In this document: one piece after another, positions 27,301 to 40,200 of the stretch | How positions within the stretch are numbered: position 1 is the first letter of the stretch | Layout: each line of letters begins with the position of its first letter | Source of the DNA: Blasia pusilla | Taxonomy: Eukaryota; Marchantiophyta; Marchantiopsida; Blasiales | NCBI GenBank assembly: GCA_050084515.1 | Contig: CM114274.1 | Span: 41,168,001-41,232,000 of the forward strand | Length of the DNA stretch: 64,000 nt | Direction: 5' to 3' | Notes under the pieces: generated by a model | What the model was told of the DNA's origin: nothing | Databases searched by the model: none | Seen by the model: only the letters and a program-made list of their open reading frames with translations | Made by a program: the position numbers and the translations under genes

Positions 27301-30300
27301 ATTGCTATGACGCTAGTCTGTAGGAATTCTATAACCTCCATGTGATCATGGATATCACAACTACACGTTTCCTCCTCATTGACCTCTAGATCCGAAGACT
27401 CATCATTTGACCCCACCACTACAGGGATCGGTTGTTGACGTAACATAAACAACCAAAAAAGAAAGGCACATGTGTGTCAATAGACACGATTTCCTTACCA
27501 ATTTTGGTACCATCGAGCTCTGATGTTGACTCGGGCATGGGTTGCGACTAAATCCATTTTCATCCTAGTTCAATCAATTTGGCCTATGGAGCACCTCAAA
27601 CTCGTACTTCTCTAATAATAGAGCCCACTTGGCAAGATTTCTGATAAGCTTGTTGAACTCCATCAACCACCTCAATGGTTGATGATAAGCGATCAATGTG
27701 AAAAGGTTTTTGAATAGATAACACCTAAAATGTGTCATAACCCACATTGCAGCTAGGCACTCTCCCTCGTAGGAGCTGTACTTTGCCTCTACAATGTTGT
27801 TTGATCACCTCGCATATGACACCAATGGCACTATGTGGTGATCTCAGAGGTTTATAAATCTTGGAGACCTCCACCAAGAAAACCTCTCCGAGGCCCTCGG
27901 CCTACGTCTAGATGTGCCTCTTGATGAAGATTGAAACACCTTTCTCTAGTGTGACCATATCGATGGCAATGGTCACACTACAATTGTGATGGGGCCATAA
28001 ATATCTTATGTGGCTCCTAAGCAATCGAAGGCGCCATCGGGCCTCGGCCCTCTACCATGCTATGGGCAATCCCTTTTCTGATATATGGGGCCCACCATAC
28101 CTCCGACAAGCTATTAGTGGCCTTTGTTGGGCAACGTATGTTGGTATAGGTCATTTCCACATAACCTTACGATACCCGCCCTACACACTCGGCCTTACAC
28201 ACCCTCAACACTCAAGCTTACCTTCAGCCTCCCAAACTAGCTCACCTAAGTTATTGACACTCTCTTAGGTCATACGCATGACCCCTACTCGGGAAATCAC
28301 CCTATATCCGCAAAACATGCAATACATGCAAGGAGACTAAACTCATCACCCTCACTATACCCATCTAGACTAAGCTATTACCCAATACCCAACATCCTCA
28401 ATCACACGAGACAAGTGTGGGAAAAAGGACTTGAATGTGTACTGAACACATATGCCATCACTCTACTACACACTCAATACTGACTACTCCATGCGGTGTA
28501 GCATGACAATCTCCTCAAACAGTATATTGAACCTCCCGTCAATAGATGCGGACTACCCGTCAACATTGGTGCATGTGTCTCCAACACTAACACTCCATCG
28601 CAGACTCTAGATGTGGATCACCCATCTTGACCCCAATTGGCATGGTAATAGTAAGTAGAAACTTCCTCAATTAACTTCCACTAGGTGGCAATTCAATCTC
28701 TCCGTAACTCACAATCCACCATTGGGAAAGATATGAACTCGCAAAGTCTCTCCTTCTATGAAACCTTGTGCTACCACGTCAAACCCTGACCACGTAGCTC
28801 GGTTCACTATGTCCAATCCGCTTCCACGACTACTATGTGACTATGCTTCAATGCTACTACAGCTACCACGGCGCCCGACTACCATCATTCAACCCTGCAC
28901 TTCTGTCCCAGCCACATGTGAGTATTGGCCAAGTCCTCCCACATGTCTCCCTATGAGGTTTTGACTCCTCCTTCCATAGATAGCGCACGTTCCTATGCAA
29001 TGGACCCTCCTAACTCTGGGATGCTCCAACATAACTCAAACTTACTGCCCTATCCGAGCCCTTGCTCTACCGCGTCCACCTCTGGCTCGTCATTCTATGT
29101 GGCTCTTTCAAACCTCCCCATGCCTTTTCACCATCCACACTCCTACCTCCCACAATCTAGGAGCTATAATTTCTTTTTCCTCCATACCACCAAACGGAGA
29201 TGGGATAGAAGATAGAAGAGATTCAGAGCTACGGAGCGGAGATGAGGGCGATGGGGCAAGGTGGTGGAGGAGGAAGGGGGGTCGTGTGATATATCGAAAC
29301 GAAGATCTTGGTCTCCTCTACGTCTTTATTTGCACTTTCATCCATATAGTGAAGTATTTTTTGTTTTATTTTGTTCTTTAGATTCCTGATTCTTTAGGAT
29401 TTCTCATATAGGCATTAGGGTCCTCTTTGTTGTCTTGCCTCGTTGTCATGTCATAACTATTCCAACATAACTCATGTTGTTGTTCTACACCACCCCTTTT
29501 TCTCTGAGTCCTTACCCCATGGCCATGCATATTTCTCGCTCACGTGTGACCATGTTTTTCTCCATTATCCCACCCTTAGGTAGATCTCTATTCACATCCA
29601 TTTTTGTCTGGTTTTGTCTATTCTCTGTCCACATTATAAGTACCTCCATATTACCTCTAGATTTCCTTGGGAGGGGGTTGGGCCAGAAGTCCTAGGTGAA
29701 GAAGTTAGATGAGAGTTCATACTAGGGGGACCATTACCATGGACGGGAAGAGAGTCGATTACCATTAGTGCTAGTTTGAATGGGGGTTGTGGGGCAGAGT
29801 CTGGTGGAGGTTGTCTCTTGAGCTTGATGGAGGGGGTCATGTTCTCTTCTTGTTGAGCGGTGTCCATGCCTTGACCTGCATCGGCCTCTCGTGTAGGAGC
29901 CCATGGGTTATCTAGTCGGGATACAAAATACCCTTGTTGTCTCGAATTCTTTACCCATTAAGGAATTCGGAACCACTTAGCGGCTAAACATCATGACTTT
30001 GATAGATTTGGATGGGTGGTTCCTCCAATCGACCATGGATGCTCACCAATGCTTCATGCATCATTGTTCCCTCTCGAGGCATGGGAATGGTTGAGGTCCC
30101 ACCTTGGTATCATCATAGGCCTCTTTGAGACCCGTTTTCCCTGCCCGAGGTTGTTTCATAGGATCCCCCATGCCATTCAGAATGAGCTATGCCAGGATTT
30201 CCTCCTTCCTCTATCTAGGATTGCACTTGATCTTATGGACGAGCTCTCGTGGTATCTACTACTTCTCCTTCCACGATGATATCTTTGTTATACCTATGGG

Positions 30301-33300
30301 AGGGGGGGGGAAGGCTGTCCATAGAGAGGTTGTGGCCCGATTGTGGTGTTTAAGAGGAGGCAATTGGGAGTCTCTTCAGAGCGAGTTTGTGGCATACGCT
30401 AGAGGTAGCACTTCATTTGGTTTCCCTGCAGATGATCTTGTAGCAGCAATGTAGGACACTTGGACAAGCGGGGGAGTACTCGCGAGCGGTCCGTGCCCTC
30501 CACCCTATGGATATGGCTCCTCCTTCTGCTGTTACTATTGACACCCTCCAGAAGCTATATCCTCGTCCAACGGTTGACATTCTAGCTTTTGTACGTGACT
30601 TCCATCCTGACACGGCTTCATGCCCAGACCCATCCCTCTTTCTACGGGCACTCGGGCGTTCCTCGAGGATAGCAGCCGGAGGGTTGTCCGGTATGATGTA
30701 CGAGCACATTTGTGATTGCTTTCCCCTCGAGGACTCTACTAGCGGCTTTTTCGAGTTGCTCCACGTTGCCTCTTACCTAGCTCAGGGGAGAGTGCCAATA
30801 GCAGTGGCCCACGTATTGGGGGCGGGGTGACTTTTGGCGTTGTTGAAGGAGAGTGGAAGGATCCGTCTGATCACCATAGGTGAGGTGCTCTTGCAGTTGG
30901 TGAGTCCCACTATTGCTTTGCAATTCCGTGAGGCTTTCCAGTCACATCTAAGTCTGCACTAGTTTGGAGTTGCCACACGAGCCAATTGTGAGATTGTAGC
31001 CTTAGGTTTGAGGGCTTGTCTGGATATACGTCCTGAGTGGGTGGTTCTCCAAGTTGATGTGGAGAACATCTTCAACTCAGTGTCTTGGGCAGCTATCTTC
31101 ACGGAGTTGAGAGATGTAGGGGGTCCTATTATGAGTCTGATTTCCTTCCTGCAGGCTTTCTATGGGGCCCCTTTGGTCCGCTAATTTCACCACGGTAGGT
31201 TTGAGGAGGAGGTCACGGTTTTGGAGTCTGCTATCAAGACTCATCAAGGTGATCCCTTGGGCGGTGAATTGTTTGCTTTGGCTCATTATCAAGCGATCCT
31301 TTCTACGGTGGAGGCTTTCCCAGGATGCATTTTCCCTTCGTTGGTAGATGATACTCACATTTTTGGCCTTGGAGACCTGATCGTTCCTGCATTTCAACAC
31401 AATTGGCACGTGTTGGCCTCGTGGTGAAGGTGGGAAAGTGCAAGGCTTGGTCTCCATCAGGCGTGCCGGCTGATATTCATTTACTAGGCGGATTCTTGAC
31501 ATCTATTGGAGGGCTTCGTGTCTTGGGATTCCCACTTAGGAGCCAAGGATTTGTATTGAGTTTTATGGCGGCGGCTCTTACCAAGGATCTTCTCCACATT
31601 GACGATCTCATGAGGATTGATGATCCTCAAGTAGCATTTGGCATCCTATCATCATGTTTTGCTCGTAGACCTGGTTATCTTTGTAGAACCGTGTGGGCTT
31701 CTAGCCATATTTCTTCCTTGTATAGATCCTTTGATAGAAAGATCATGCAAGCTTTTGGGGATCTTCTAGGACCTGGCTCCTTAGAGTGCCCCACGGGGGA
31801 GTTAGCTTGTAGACAGGTTTCTTGGCTGATTGCTTTTGGTGCAGTAGGTCTTATAGCAACTGAGTTAGTGGCATCTTTGGCTTTTTAAGGGAGTTGGGCC
31901 ACTGTAGCACCCCTCCTTTGCTCCCAACTTGGGAAACGCTACTTTTACAGTACGTTTCCCAAGTTGAGGATAGTCTTTTCCCTCTTCAATCTTCACTCAC
32001 AGCTTGTAGAGACTCCCTTCTTGTTGAGGCTAGAGCAATTCTTCCCACTTTTTCTTCTCTAGTTACTTCTGGACAGTCTGGGCTCCAATCTTCTTTCATG
32101 GAAGCCCACTTTGAGGCTGTGTTTAGAGCTATTATGTCAGATGGGAATATCCCCATGGAGGTTCGAGCCTGTATTCGCTCTTGCTCTGGAAAGAGTGCAG
32201 GCTAATGGGTGAGGGCTCGTCCCCTCATCCCGGCTTTCTGCATCACACCACTTACCTACACTACAGCAATGCGATTGCAAGTGGGCCTCCCCCAACCATC
32301 GGTGGTTAGTTCGACACATTGCGAGTGTCGCTGGAGTCTGGATCCAATTGGTGTGCATTTGGCATGGTGTCCAATTGGGGGTGAGAGGATATCCACTCAT
32401 GATGCAATGAGGGATATTATGTTCTCTATTGCTCGGGAGAGTGGCTTCCATGTGCAGAGAGAGAGGCACTAATCCATGCGAGATTCCCTTATCCTTGTTG
32501 ATCTCTACATGACGCGGGAGTCTTAGGTGGTGAGAGCAGATGTTGTAGTGATGGATCCTATGCGGGAGGCGGTGTGAGCCCAAGTGGTGGCACAAGGGAG
32601 ATTGCTACAAGAGCGGTGGCGGCGGGGGCGGCGGCGGTAAAGAAGATCCACATCTATAGTCGACTTCATGACAGACATCGATTTATCCCCCTAGCCATTG
32701 AGATGTACGGGGCCATGGGGGAGAGGTTTGACTCCTTCCTTAAGGATTGCACCCATCATCTCCAGTCAAGAAATGGGTTGTCCTTAGCCACAACGATACT
32801 TATTGTAGGCAATGGGTCTCCATAGCTTTATAGCGTGCCCAAGAAAATGGGCTTTTGCGGGGGGCTTAGGCGGTTGGAGATGCCAATGCTAGAGACCCAC
32901 TTAGTAGTATCCATAGTTCTCTAGGTGTTGCTGATATTTTTTCTATTGTTGGTGATTTTGGTTGTTGGGGGGGGAGGCCCCCTTCTATCTCTTTGGGGCC
33001 ATTTTTGGCCCGCGGGTTTTTTGGCTCTCTATGCACCCCCCCTCGTTTGTATCCCAATGGGTTTTTCCATCCCAGTTTGTATTAAAGTTTATATTCATTC
33101 TGCCTCCATCCTTTGACAACCTTGCTCGAAGAGCAAGATTGTGACACCTTCTAACCGGCCCTTTCTGCATCCCCAAACAGACCCGTTAGTAGTCCCGGAC
33201 GTGACTATACCATCTCCCTCCAATGCCCTTAGTACCTCCTACGCGATAGCTCCACTCCTAAACTTCTTGATACATGGCCCCATGCCTACTACTCTACTAT

Positions 33301-36300
33301 TCCACATTAATGACACCGGTGCACCTACGTGGCTGCGAACTGCCCCTCTCAACTTCCATTTCTATCTACACATGGCCCTCTATTTGTTCCTCTCTCCCGC
33401 TTCACGGCTCAAAATCCCGCGTGACCTAAAAATGCTGACAACCTAGCTTCTCATGACCTAAACAACTATGTCCTAATTGTGGGATCCCCCCTCACAGTGG
33501 TTGGAGTTCCTCAACTAGCTTCTCTCATCTCTTTCCCAACATGTAATGCTCTCCTATCGACAATTTCCATGTGGTACACTTGAGCACAGTCTCTCGCTAC
33601 ATTTCCCCTTCCCTACATCCACCCACTACTAACGACGCTCGGCTAAAAATGGGCAACATTTCCACACACGATCTTTCGAACAAAAAATTGAGAAAACACA
33701 AACACCAACCAGTGTTGCCAAGGGCTCGGCATTGAGGCAACTTGCTGGGCTACCTACATACAAGGAATTACCCCCTTCCCCCTTTCATCTTTCTCAAATA
33801 AAATTAGATTAAAACCGGCTTACACAACCAACTTCACTCTTAATCTACATCGGCATATCAAGCCACATGCACCCTCCGCTATGAGGGAATGTAGACGCTA
33901 GCGCCCTACTTCCTACTGCACTCAAAGCAAGAGAGATGCTCCCAAGGCCCAACATAATAAGGATGGCTCGGGAAACCCATCTCTCACCTCTTGTAGCCTT
34001 GGGAAGAGCCAAAAGGTTCTTCATCCAAAAATAGCCTTCAAACTATAAGTTGTGGCTACAGTTTTCCGTTTTCCGGGTGACCGTTGACTGAATCAATAAA
34101 TCACTTGGTTGACAAAGACCATGTTGGTGGACGCAATAGATCTAGAACTCTACTTGTCGTCTAACTAAGATGTGATAAGTTACCTTTCCTCTTATAATCC
34201 ATAATCTAAATTTCCCCTTGCATTATGAACCACATATAGTAGAGGTTTAATCCTATTTTTCATGTTTTCAAAATCATTTAAAAATCTACGTTTAAATAGA
34301 AAATTAATTCTTCCACTCTTTTTTTTTTACATATATTTGATGAACAATGCAGATACAATTGAGAAAAGAGCTTATGACTTTAAAAAATTTAACAAATGAG
34401 AGACAATCTAATCTCATGTTGTCAAATTTGGATTCCTTAAAGGTATTTTTCCTCCTCAAACAAAATAAATGAATTTCTATTCAATAAATTTTTATTTATG
34501 AAATAGGAATAAAAATCAAATTAAAAATTTGATTATCAATATAAAAATATTTCAACTTAATAAACGGATTTAGAGAAAATCAATTTTATGGAACATTTTA
34601 TAATTGCAAGGATATTTGAATGGACTAAACCGGATTATTAATCTTGAGACCAAGTCCTTTCCTTCCTAACTGTTGGGACATAAAAATTATAAACATCCCT
34701 TAAGAATGAACTTGTAAGTTTTTGCCCGTGCAATAATTGGGAATGAAAAGAATCATATATGGAGGATGATAATATGAAATTAGTGGATACATGTTGAATA
34801 AAGTTTAATCTTAGAAAGGATGACAAAAAATAAGAAAGATAGAATGTTTTTTATAATACATCTAACTTGGCTCAAGAAAAATTTTCATATATTTTCTTTT
34901 ATCCATTGTGAAAATATAATTTATCCCTTTTCCAATCCCTATCCTTCAATAAGTGAAAGAAAATCACTTATTTTGATGAACTTTTTTCCCAAAAGAGGGA
35001 TTAAAATTTTCTCCCAATCTAACTTGAAAATTAAAAATGATATAGAAACAAGATGTCTTCCATTATTTTGAAGAATAATTATTTTCCCATTAGTATCCAA
35101 TTATCCTTTTCAATTTTTTCCCAAAAGGAAATTTAATTTTGCCTCAAAACTAAACTTTAAATTAATTTTTATCATGATTTTTTGGTATGAATCTTGAAAA
35201 AATAATTTAAATTTCCAAATGAGAAAAGATAATAAAAATTAAAGAGACTTTATAAAATTTCATGGGAAAGATGTTTGAATTTGAGTTAATTATACTTATT
35301 TATTAATTGATAAAATAAATAAATAATAAATAAACAATGACCTTATTCTTACAAGCTTACCCATTCTTGTTTGTTTTCTGCTTAGTATAGGGTAAAATAA
35401 AATAAAAAAACATTGTGAATTGGCTTCATGGACAAGTATGATATGTGTCGTTCATTCATTGGTCTTCACAATGAACTGACACACACTTAATAATATGATG
35501 ATTTATCCCTCACATAAGATACTGAAATCATTTAATTGAAAAATTAGGCGAAGCTAATTTATAACTAATTTAAACGGAACTACAAGGATTCGTTTAAAGA
35601 CTAGATATTTATCATACCACAAAAATATTAGTGGGTCTATATGTTCATTGAAAGATTCCATATAGGTTGGGATCCTATTAATTATGCCTAAAATATCACC
35701 ATTACTATCCAACATAATTAGAAATGGGATATCTCATCATCAATAGAATAACATACCATAGGATTACAAAATACGTATATTGGATTTATCACAAATTTTT
35801 AATAAAATTTAATGAATTAAATTTTCTCCAAATTCCAAGAGAATTTTACACCTTCTTTAATGTTCTAGTCTTTAAACAAAAACAAGAAAGACCAACATCA
35901 CTTATTTCTCTCCGACTATAAACTACATTCCATCAATGTCTCAAGCAAGTTATTTGACGAACTCTCAAAGGTTTACAACGTGAGTGATTATTACCTTCAC
36001 ATCTATATGGAAAACAAAACTCTTCATAAAATCATATAAGTCCTTTATTATGCACTTAGATGTCCTTTATTTTATTCTTTGAATCAATTTTTCTATTGAT
36101 TAAAATAAACACATAATCTTAGATGAATTATAAATAAGACAAATATTAAGAGAGAAAATATGTAGAGAAGGGGCCATTGTACATTAATAAATTAGATTAA
36201 AGCTTCCATGAGAATAATAGCAAATCTATACTATTAACACATGAAGGGATCACCGTAACCCTATCTTGGTGTTGATGTCTATCCCTCTACTCCTAACATG

Positions 36301-37193
36301 TTTGAATTCAATTGAGAGAGTTAACTAAGGGAGGAATTAAGTTAGGAGGGGAAAAGATCAACGAGGACACTTGGAGGAAACAAGTTTTTTAATCACCACG
36401 AAAAAAATTTGAAGATGGGTGTGACACCAATAAATATGAATAAATAAACTGTGTCTTTCTTAAATGATTGCATTCTAAATGAGTTGACATGTATCTTTGA
36501 ATATAAGTATTATTAAAAAATAAAAATTTCCCTTTTATGAGAATTATTTTAAAATAAATTTAGAAAATTATTCATTGTGCACTAAAGAATTGCTTGTCAA
36601 AACCTACACTAGAAAAAGAAGTAAAAGTCATATTTCGAACTTCTTTGAAGCCTACCATGATCTCAAAATTTTGGATTAGTAGTTTTCAGAAAGATTTGCA
36701 ACTTTCAAGCTTGATAAATCTGAAAATTTAACTATGATTTGGTAAAAAAATACCATAAATAATAGATAATTTATTTTCTTTCAAAAAATTTAAAAATATT
36801 TTCATCATCTATCAGGAACAAAATGAAATCTTGAACTCTAAACAAAAGGTCATTGAAGTGTTAAATGCTAGTCTTCAACAAAGGGATGATTACTTTATCA
36901 ATTCAACAAATGAACAATCATCCGACATAAACCAACTTTTGAGTGCTATGCATGATCAAACATTTAAGTTGCGCAAATTTTATTTGGAGGAACTTAATTC
37001 AACTGAGCTTCTTTTCCTTCAACAACGTGCAAATATTTTATCAAGGTAGGTTACTATGATCTTATTTCACTTTCTTAAGGTATGGTGAAAATTCTAAGGT
37101 AGCAAGAATAACAAAGTTAAGACCTTTATGTAAAGCTTTTTTTTAAGATCTTTATACACTAAGTGGAAAACCTATAAAATTCTTTACATCGTA

Positions 37194-37233
<40 letters not shown>

Positions 37234-40200
37234 TTTTAGTCAAGTTAAATTCATCCTATGTTTAATGTTAATCCTTAGAAGATGCTTTATAGAAATTTAA
37301 CATATGATGAAGGTTGGATTATTTTGAAAGTAGTGTAAAATCCATAGCAAGGAGTATTAATTCATGAGATTTTGAAAACGAAGTTATGTGTAATAGTTAC
37401 ACTTCAAAATCCCCATTGAAGAATTTATTTTGTTAATTCCTCCCTATCCCTACCTCTCACCTCCCAACCTTGCTCCACTTTGCCTACCCCATGCTCACAT
37501 CTTGTCGTGTCCCCACTTCTGCAACTTGTGCATGGGAAACTAGGTTTGAAAAGTTCTCGCAATTAGCAAGGTTGCACACACAAAAAAATTATGTATGAGG
37601 ACTCGTGTCCATCTTAGGAACAAATATGTCCGTTTAGCCCAACCGCTCGCATTCCTTACTTGGCCTGCCCTATCCGCATTCGGCATCAGATGCCGCAGTG
37701 CATCCCTCTCGCAACCCTAGCCTATATCTCACGCATATATGAACCACCCAAGAGAAGCACAGGTGGGGTGCTAGGTGACCGGAGTAAGGTGCGGGATCAT
37801 GTATGCAACTTGCACCCTGCCCTCATGGAGTATTTAAATTTATTATTTTTTTTTTTTTACTCTATGTAGGTAAAGTGCGAGCCGCACTTGCATCCCTCTT
37901 GTATGATCCTTCTTGCATCGAATGTGGGCGGGGATTGCACGAGCAACATGGAGCGCAAAGGGGTATGGTGGGGTCGTGGTAGGGATGCACGCCAAGTAGG
38001 GTGCAATGCGGGAATTGGTGTGTGATCGGGTATGGGATGGCATGTTTGGACAAGTTCATACCATGGACGAACAAGTCCTTTTCTATGCAACCTGGGTAGT
38101 GAGGGATAGGATAAGATATCTACGGCCATATTTGTGCAAGTTCATCCTCCGGATGCACTTTTCTATCTCCATGCACCATGAACGCCATGCTATTTGGTTA
38201 AAGATGTAGGATTTAGATGAAGGGCAAGGTTGCACAGAAACGGACATGCGTGGTCCGCACACGAGCTGACGAAGTCCACAACCATTACATGTCCCGCCAC
38301 GACTTGCGCTAGGCTTGTAGGGCGGGCGTGATCCCCATTGAGTAGGGTCATGTCCACATGACGGGCTGAAAGCCCATAGGGGTCATGTCCACCGAGCCCT
38401 CGTAAACCCTGTATGGCTCGTGCATGGCGGGCTCTAGGCCTACAGTATTTGGTCCTTGAGGATCAAATCCTTCTCAAATTCGATGGTAGTAACCTATGCC
38501 CACATTAACAAGAACTTTCCCTTGTTTGATAGTTAAAGCGAGTTTCTTGTAAATAACATCTAAAAGATGTTAAGATCCAAGTTTGCATGAGCTAAATATA
38601 CAAAACTTTCAAAAAAATTAACGAAAAACTAGGAAAAATCTTTACACATCGTATCATTGATGTTGGATTCTCAACATCTACTTCTTTGTGCATCATTAAT
38701 TTGATCGGCCCCCTTGTATGAGAAGAGGCCTAGATTGATGGTTCCGAATTAGACATCAAAGGAGTTCTAGTAATATGACGTATATGGTTATATTGCATCA
38801 AGGTGATGGGTACCTTGATGCGTTGCGGGGGTCTGAAATTTTTTTCTATCAATAGAAACAAAGAAAATAGGTAAAAAACCCTAGTCTCCTGAGTAATGAA
38901 ATAGTCTAGAGCCGCAACGGTAGCGCATTCTTGTATGTCGAGTTATCTCCATGTTCAAGTTTCATCGAAGCTATACTGTGAGCGTACAAACGGACTAGGC
39001 CACTTTGTACTCTAAATTTTTGTAAAGATTTCAGTGATTTCGTCACTTTTTGTTTTCTCACAATGGAAGTAGCACCCATTTGTTAATTTGAATTCAGCGT
39101 TGCCATATTAATGAAATTTGTACACGTGTCATTATGGGAGCAGCCCATAATATATACGTGTCATCATCAGAGGACGGGGTCCTCAAACCCCATCCTCTTT
39201 TTATTATATAGATACATTATTAAAGGAGGATCTAAAAAACATCAATCTCTTCCAATGGTGAAGGCATGGCACATCAGTAGCAAGAAAAATTTCTTTCCGG
39301 GAAAAAGCATATTAACACAAATCATAACTACAATACCCCGGGGTTGCATGACACAGTTCCTGAAAAATTTTTAGAAGAGAAGACCAAGTTGGGAGAAATC
39401 TTACCTTTTTAAATATTTTATAAAATTGTACTAGAAAACCAAATACTAGTTTTATTTTTTATGGAATAAAAGAAAATATTCTAGTTAGGGGAGTAGAATG
39501 GATATAAGAAAAACTTTAAGTAGTTTGTGATGCTTGAATTGCCCCATCCTCAACAATGGGTGACATTGATGTTCATAAGAGTGTGCTCCAAATAAAGATT
39601 TGACATGAAGACATTAGAAAATTTCCTTAAAGGATATTTTTTCAACTTTCATAAAAGTATGATGGTTTTTCTTTTGCATAACTTAGAAAGTGGGAAAGTA
39701 TTGCATTTTATGTCAAATGAAGTAAGCAAATAACTAAATAGGGATCATAGATGAGAGAACAAGTTGGGGAATGTTAGTCCTTATTTTAAAAGAGGTCTTC
39801 ATTGTAACCCTAATCGTGATTCTTACACCATTTTTAGGGATATTTTTGTAGTTTAAATATTAGAATTCTTGGAATCGATTCATTATGGGATGTCAAAAGA
39901 AGAGTTTCTTCATTGAGCCCTAGTTTTACTTTTCTAAATAAGAATCTTGTGCACAACCATTGGGATTTTTTAGCCCTTTTTTTTTGGCAAGTTAATTTTT
40001 TTTCCCGTAAGATTTCATTGCAAATGACCCTATTTTTGGAACTTGGAAATTTTTTTGAGGTAGCAATAAGTCCAAGATGACATATTTGCTTCAAAATAGA
40101 CAAGATTTGTACAACACATACCAAGATGAAATACAATTATGCAAGAATAAATTTTGGGAGGTTTTGAACAACATTAGAGAAGATGATATTGAGGAATTCA

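Larger units (their letters stand above)
29220..33117 (+). mobile_element. Non-LTR retrotransposon (LINE-like) nested in gypsy copy B
   Basis: It has a plus-strand RT (about 30,500-31,520) and a C-terminal domain (32,200-32,830), and ends in a tail with ttggcccgcgggtttt (33,004-33,030). The tail recurs alone at 45,819-45,905, and the C-terminal domain recurs at 59,400-60,053. There are no long terminal repeats. Gypsy leader sequence continues on both sides (to about 29,160 and from 33,130). The 5' boundary is uncertain. Multiple stops show it is inactive. Confidence 0.72.
25640..34155 (-). mobile_element. Ty3/gypsy remnant, copy B, with a nested LINE (in DRC1 intron 2)
   Basis: Minus-strand order: LTR (33,790-34,155), leader, [LINE insertion 29,220-33,117], leader, a gag zinc-knuckle area, RNase H, integrase and the PHD-segment homologue near 25,690-26,200. 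Each part matches copy A at lower identity. RT, methyltransferase and protease are absent: sequence corresponding to RNase H (about 1,840 of copy A) passes near 27,820-27,880 directly into sequence corresponding to the zinc-knuckle area (about 5,860). It is much older than copies A and D. Confidence 0.82.

Noticed and set aside
32137-32595. 152-codon minus-strand ORF
   Set aside because: Opposite the LINE C-terminal domain; His-rich and without homology.
37196-37231. AT repeat as a replication origin or promoter
   Set aside because: Simple microsatellite; no other support.
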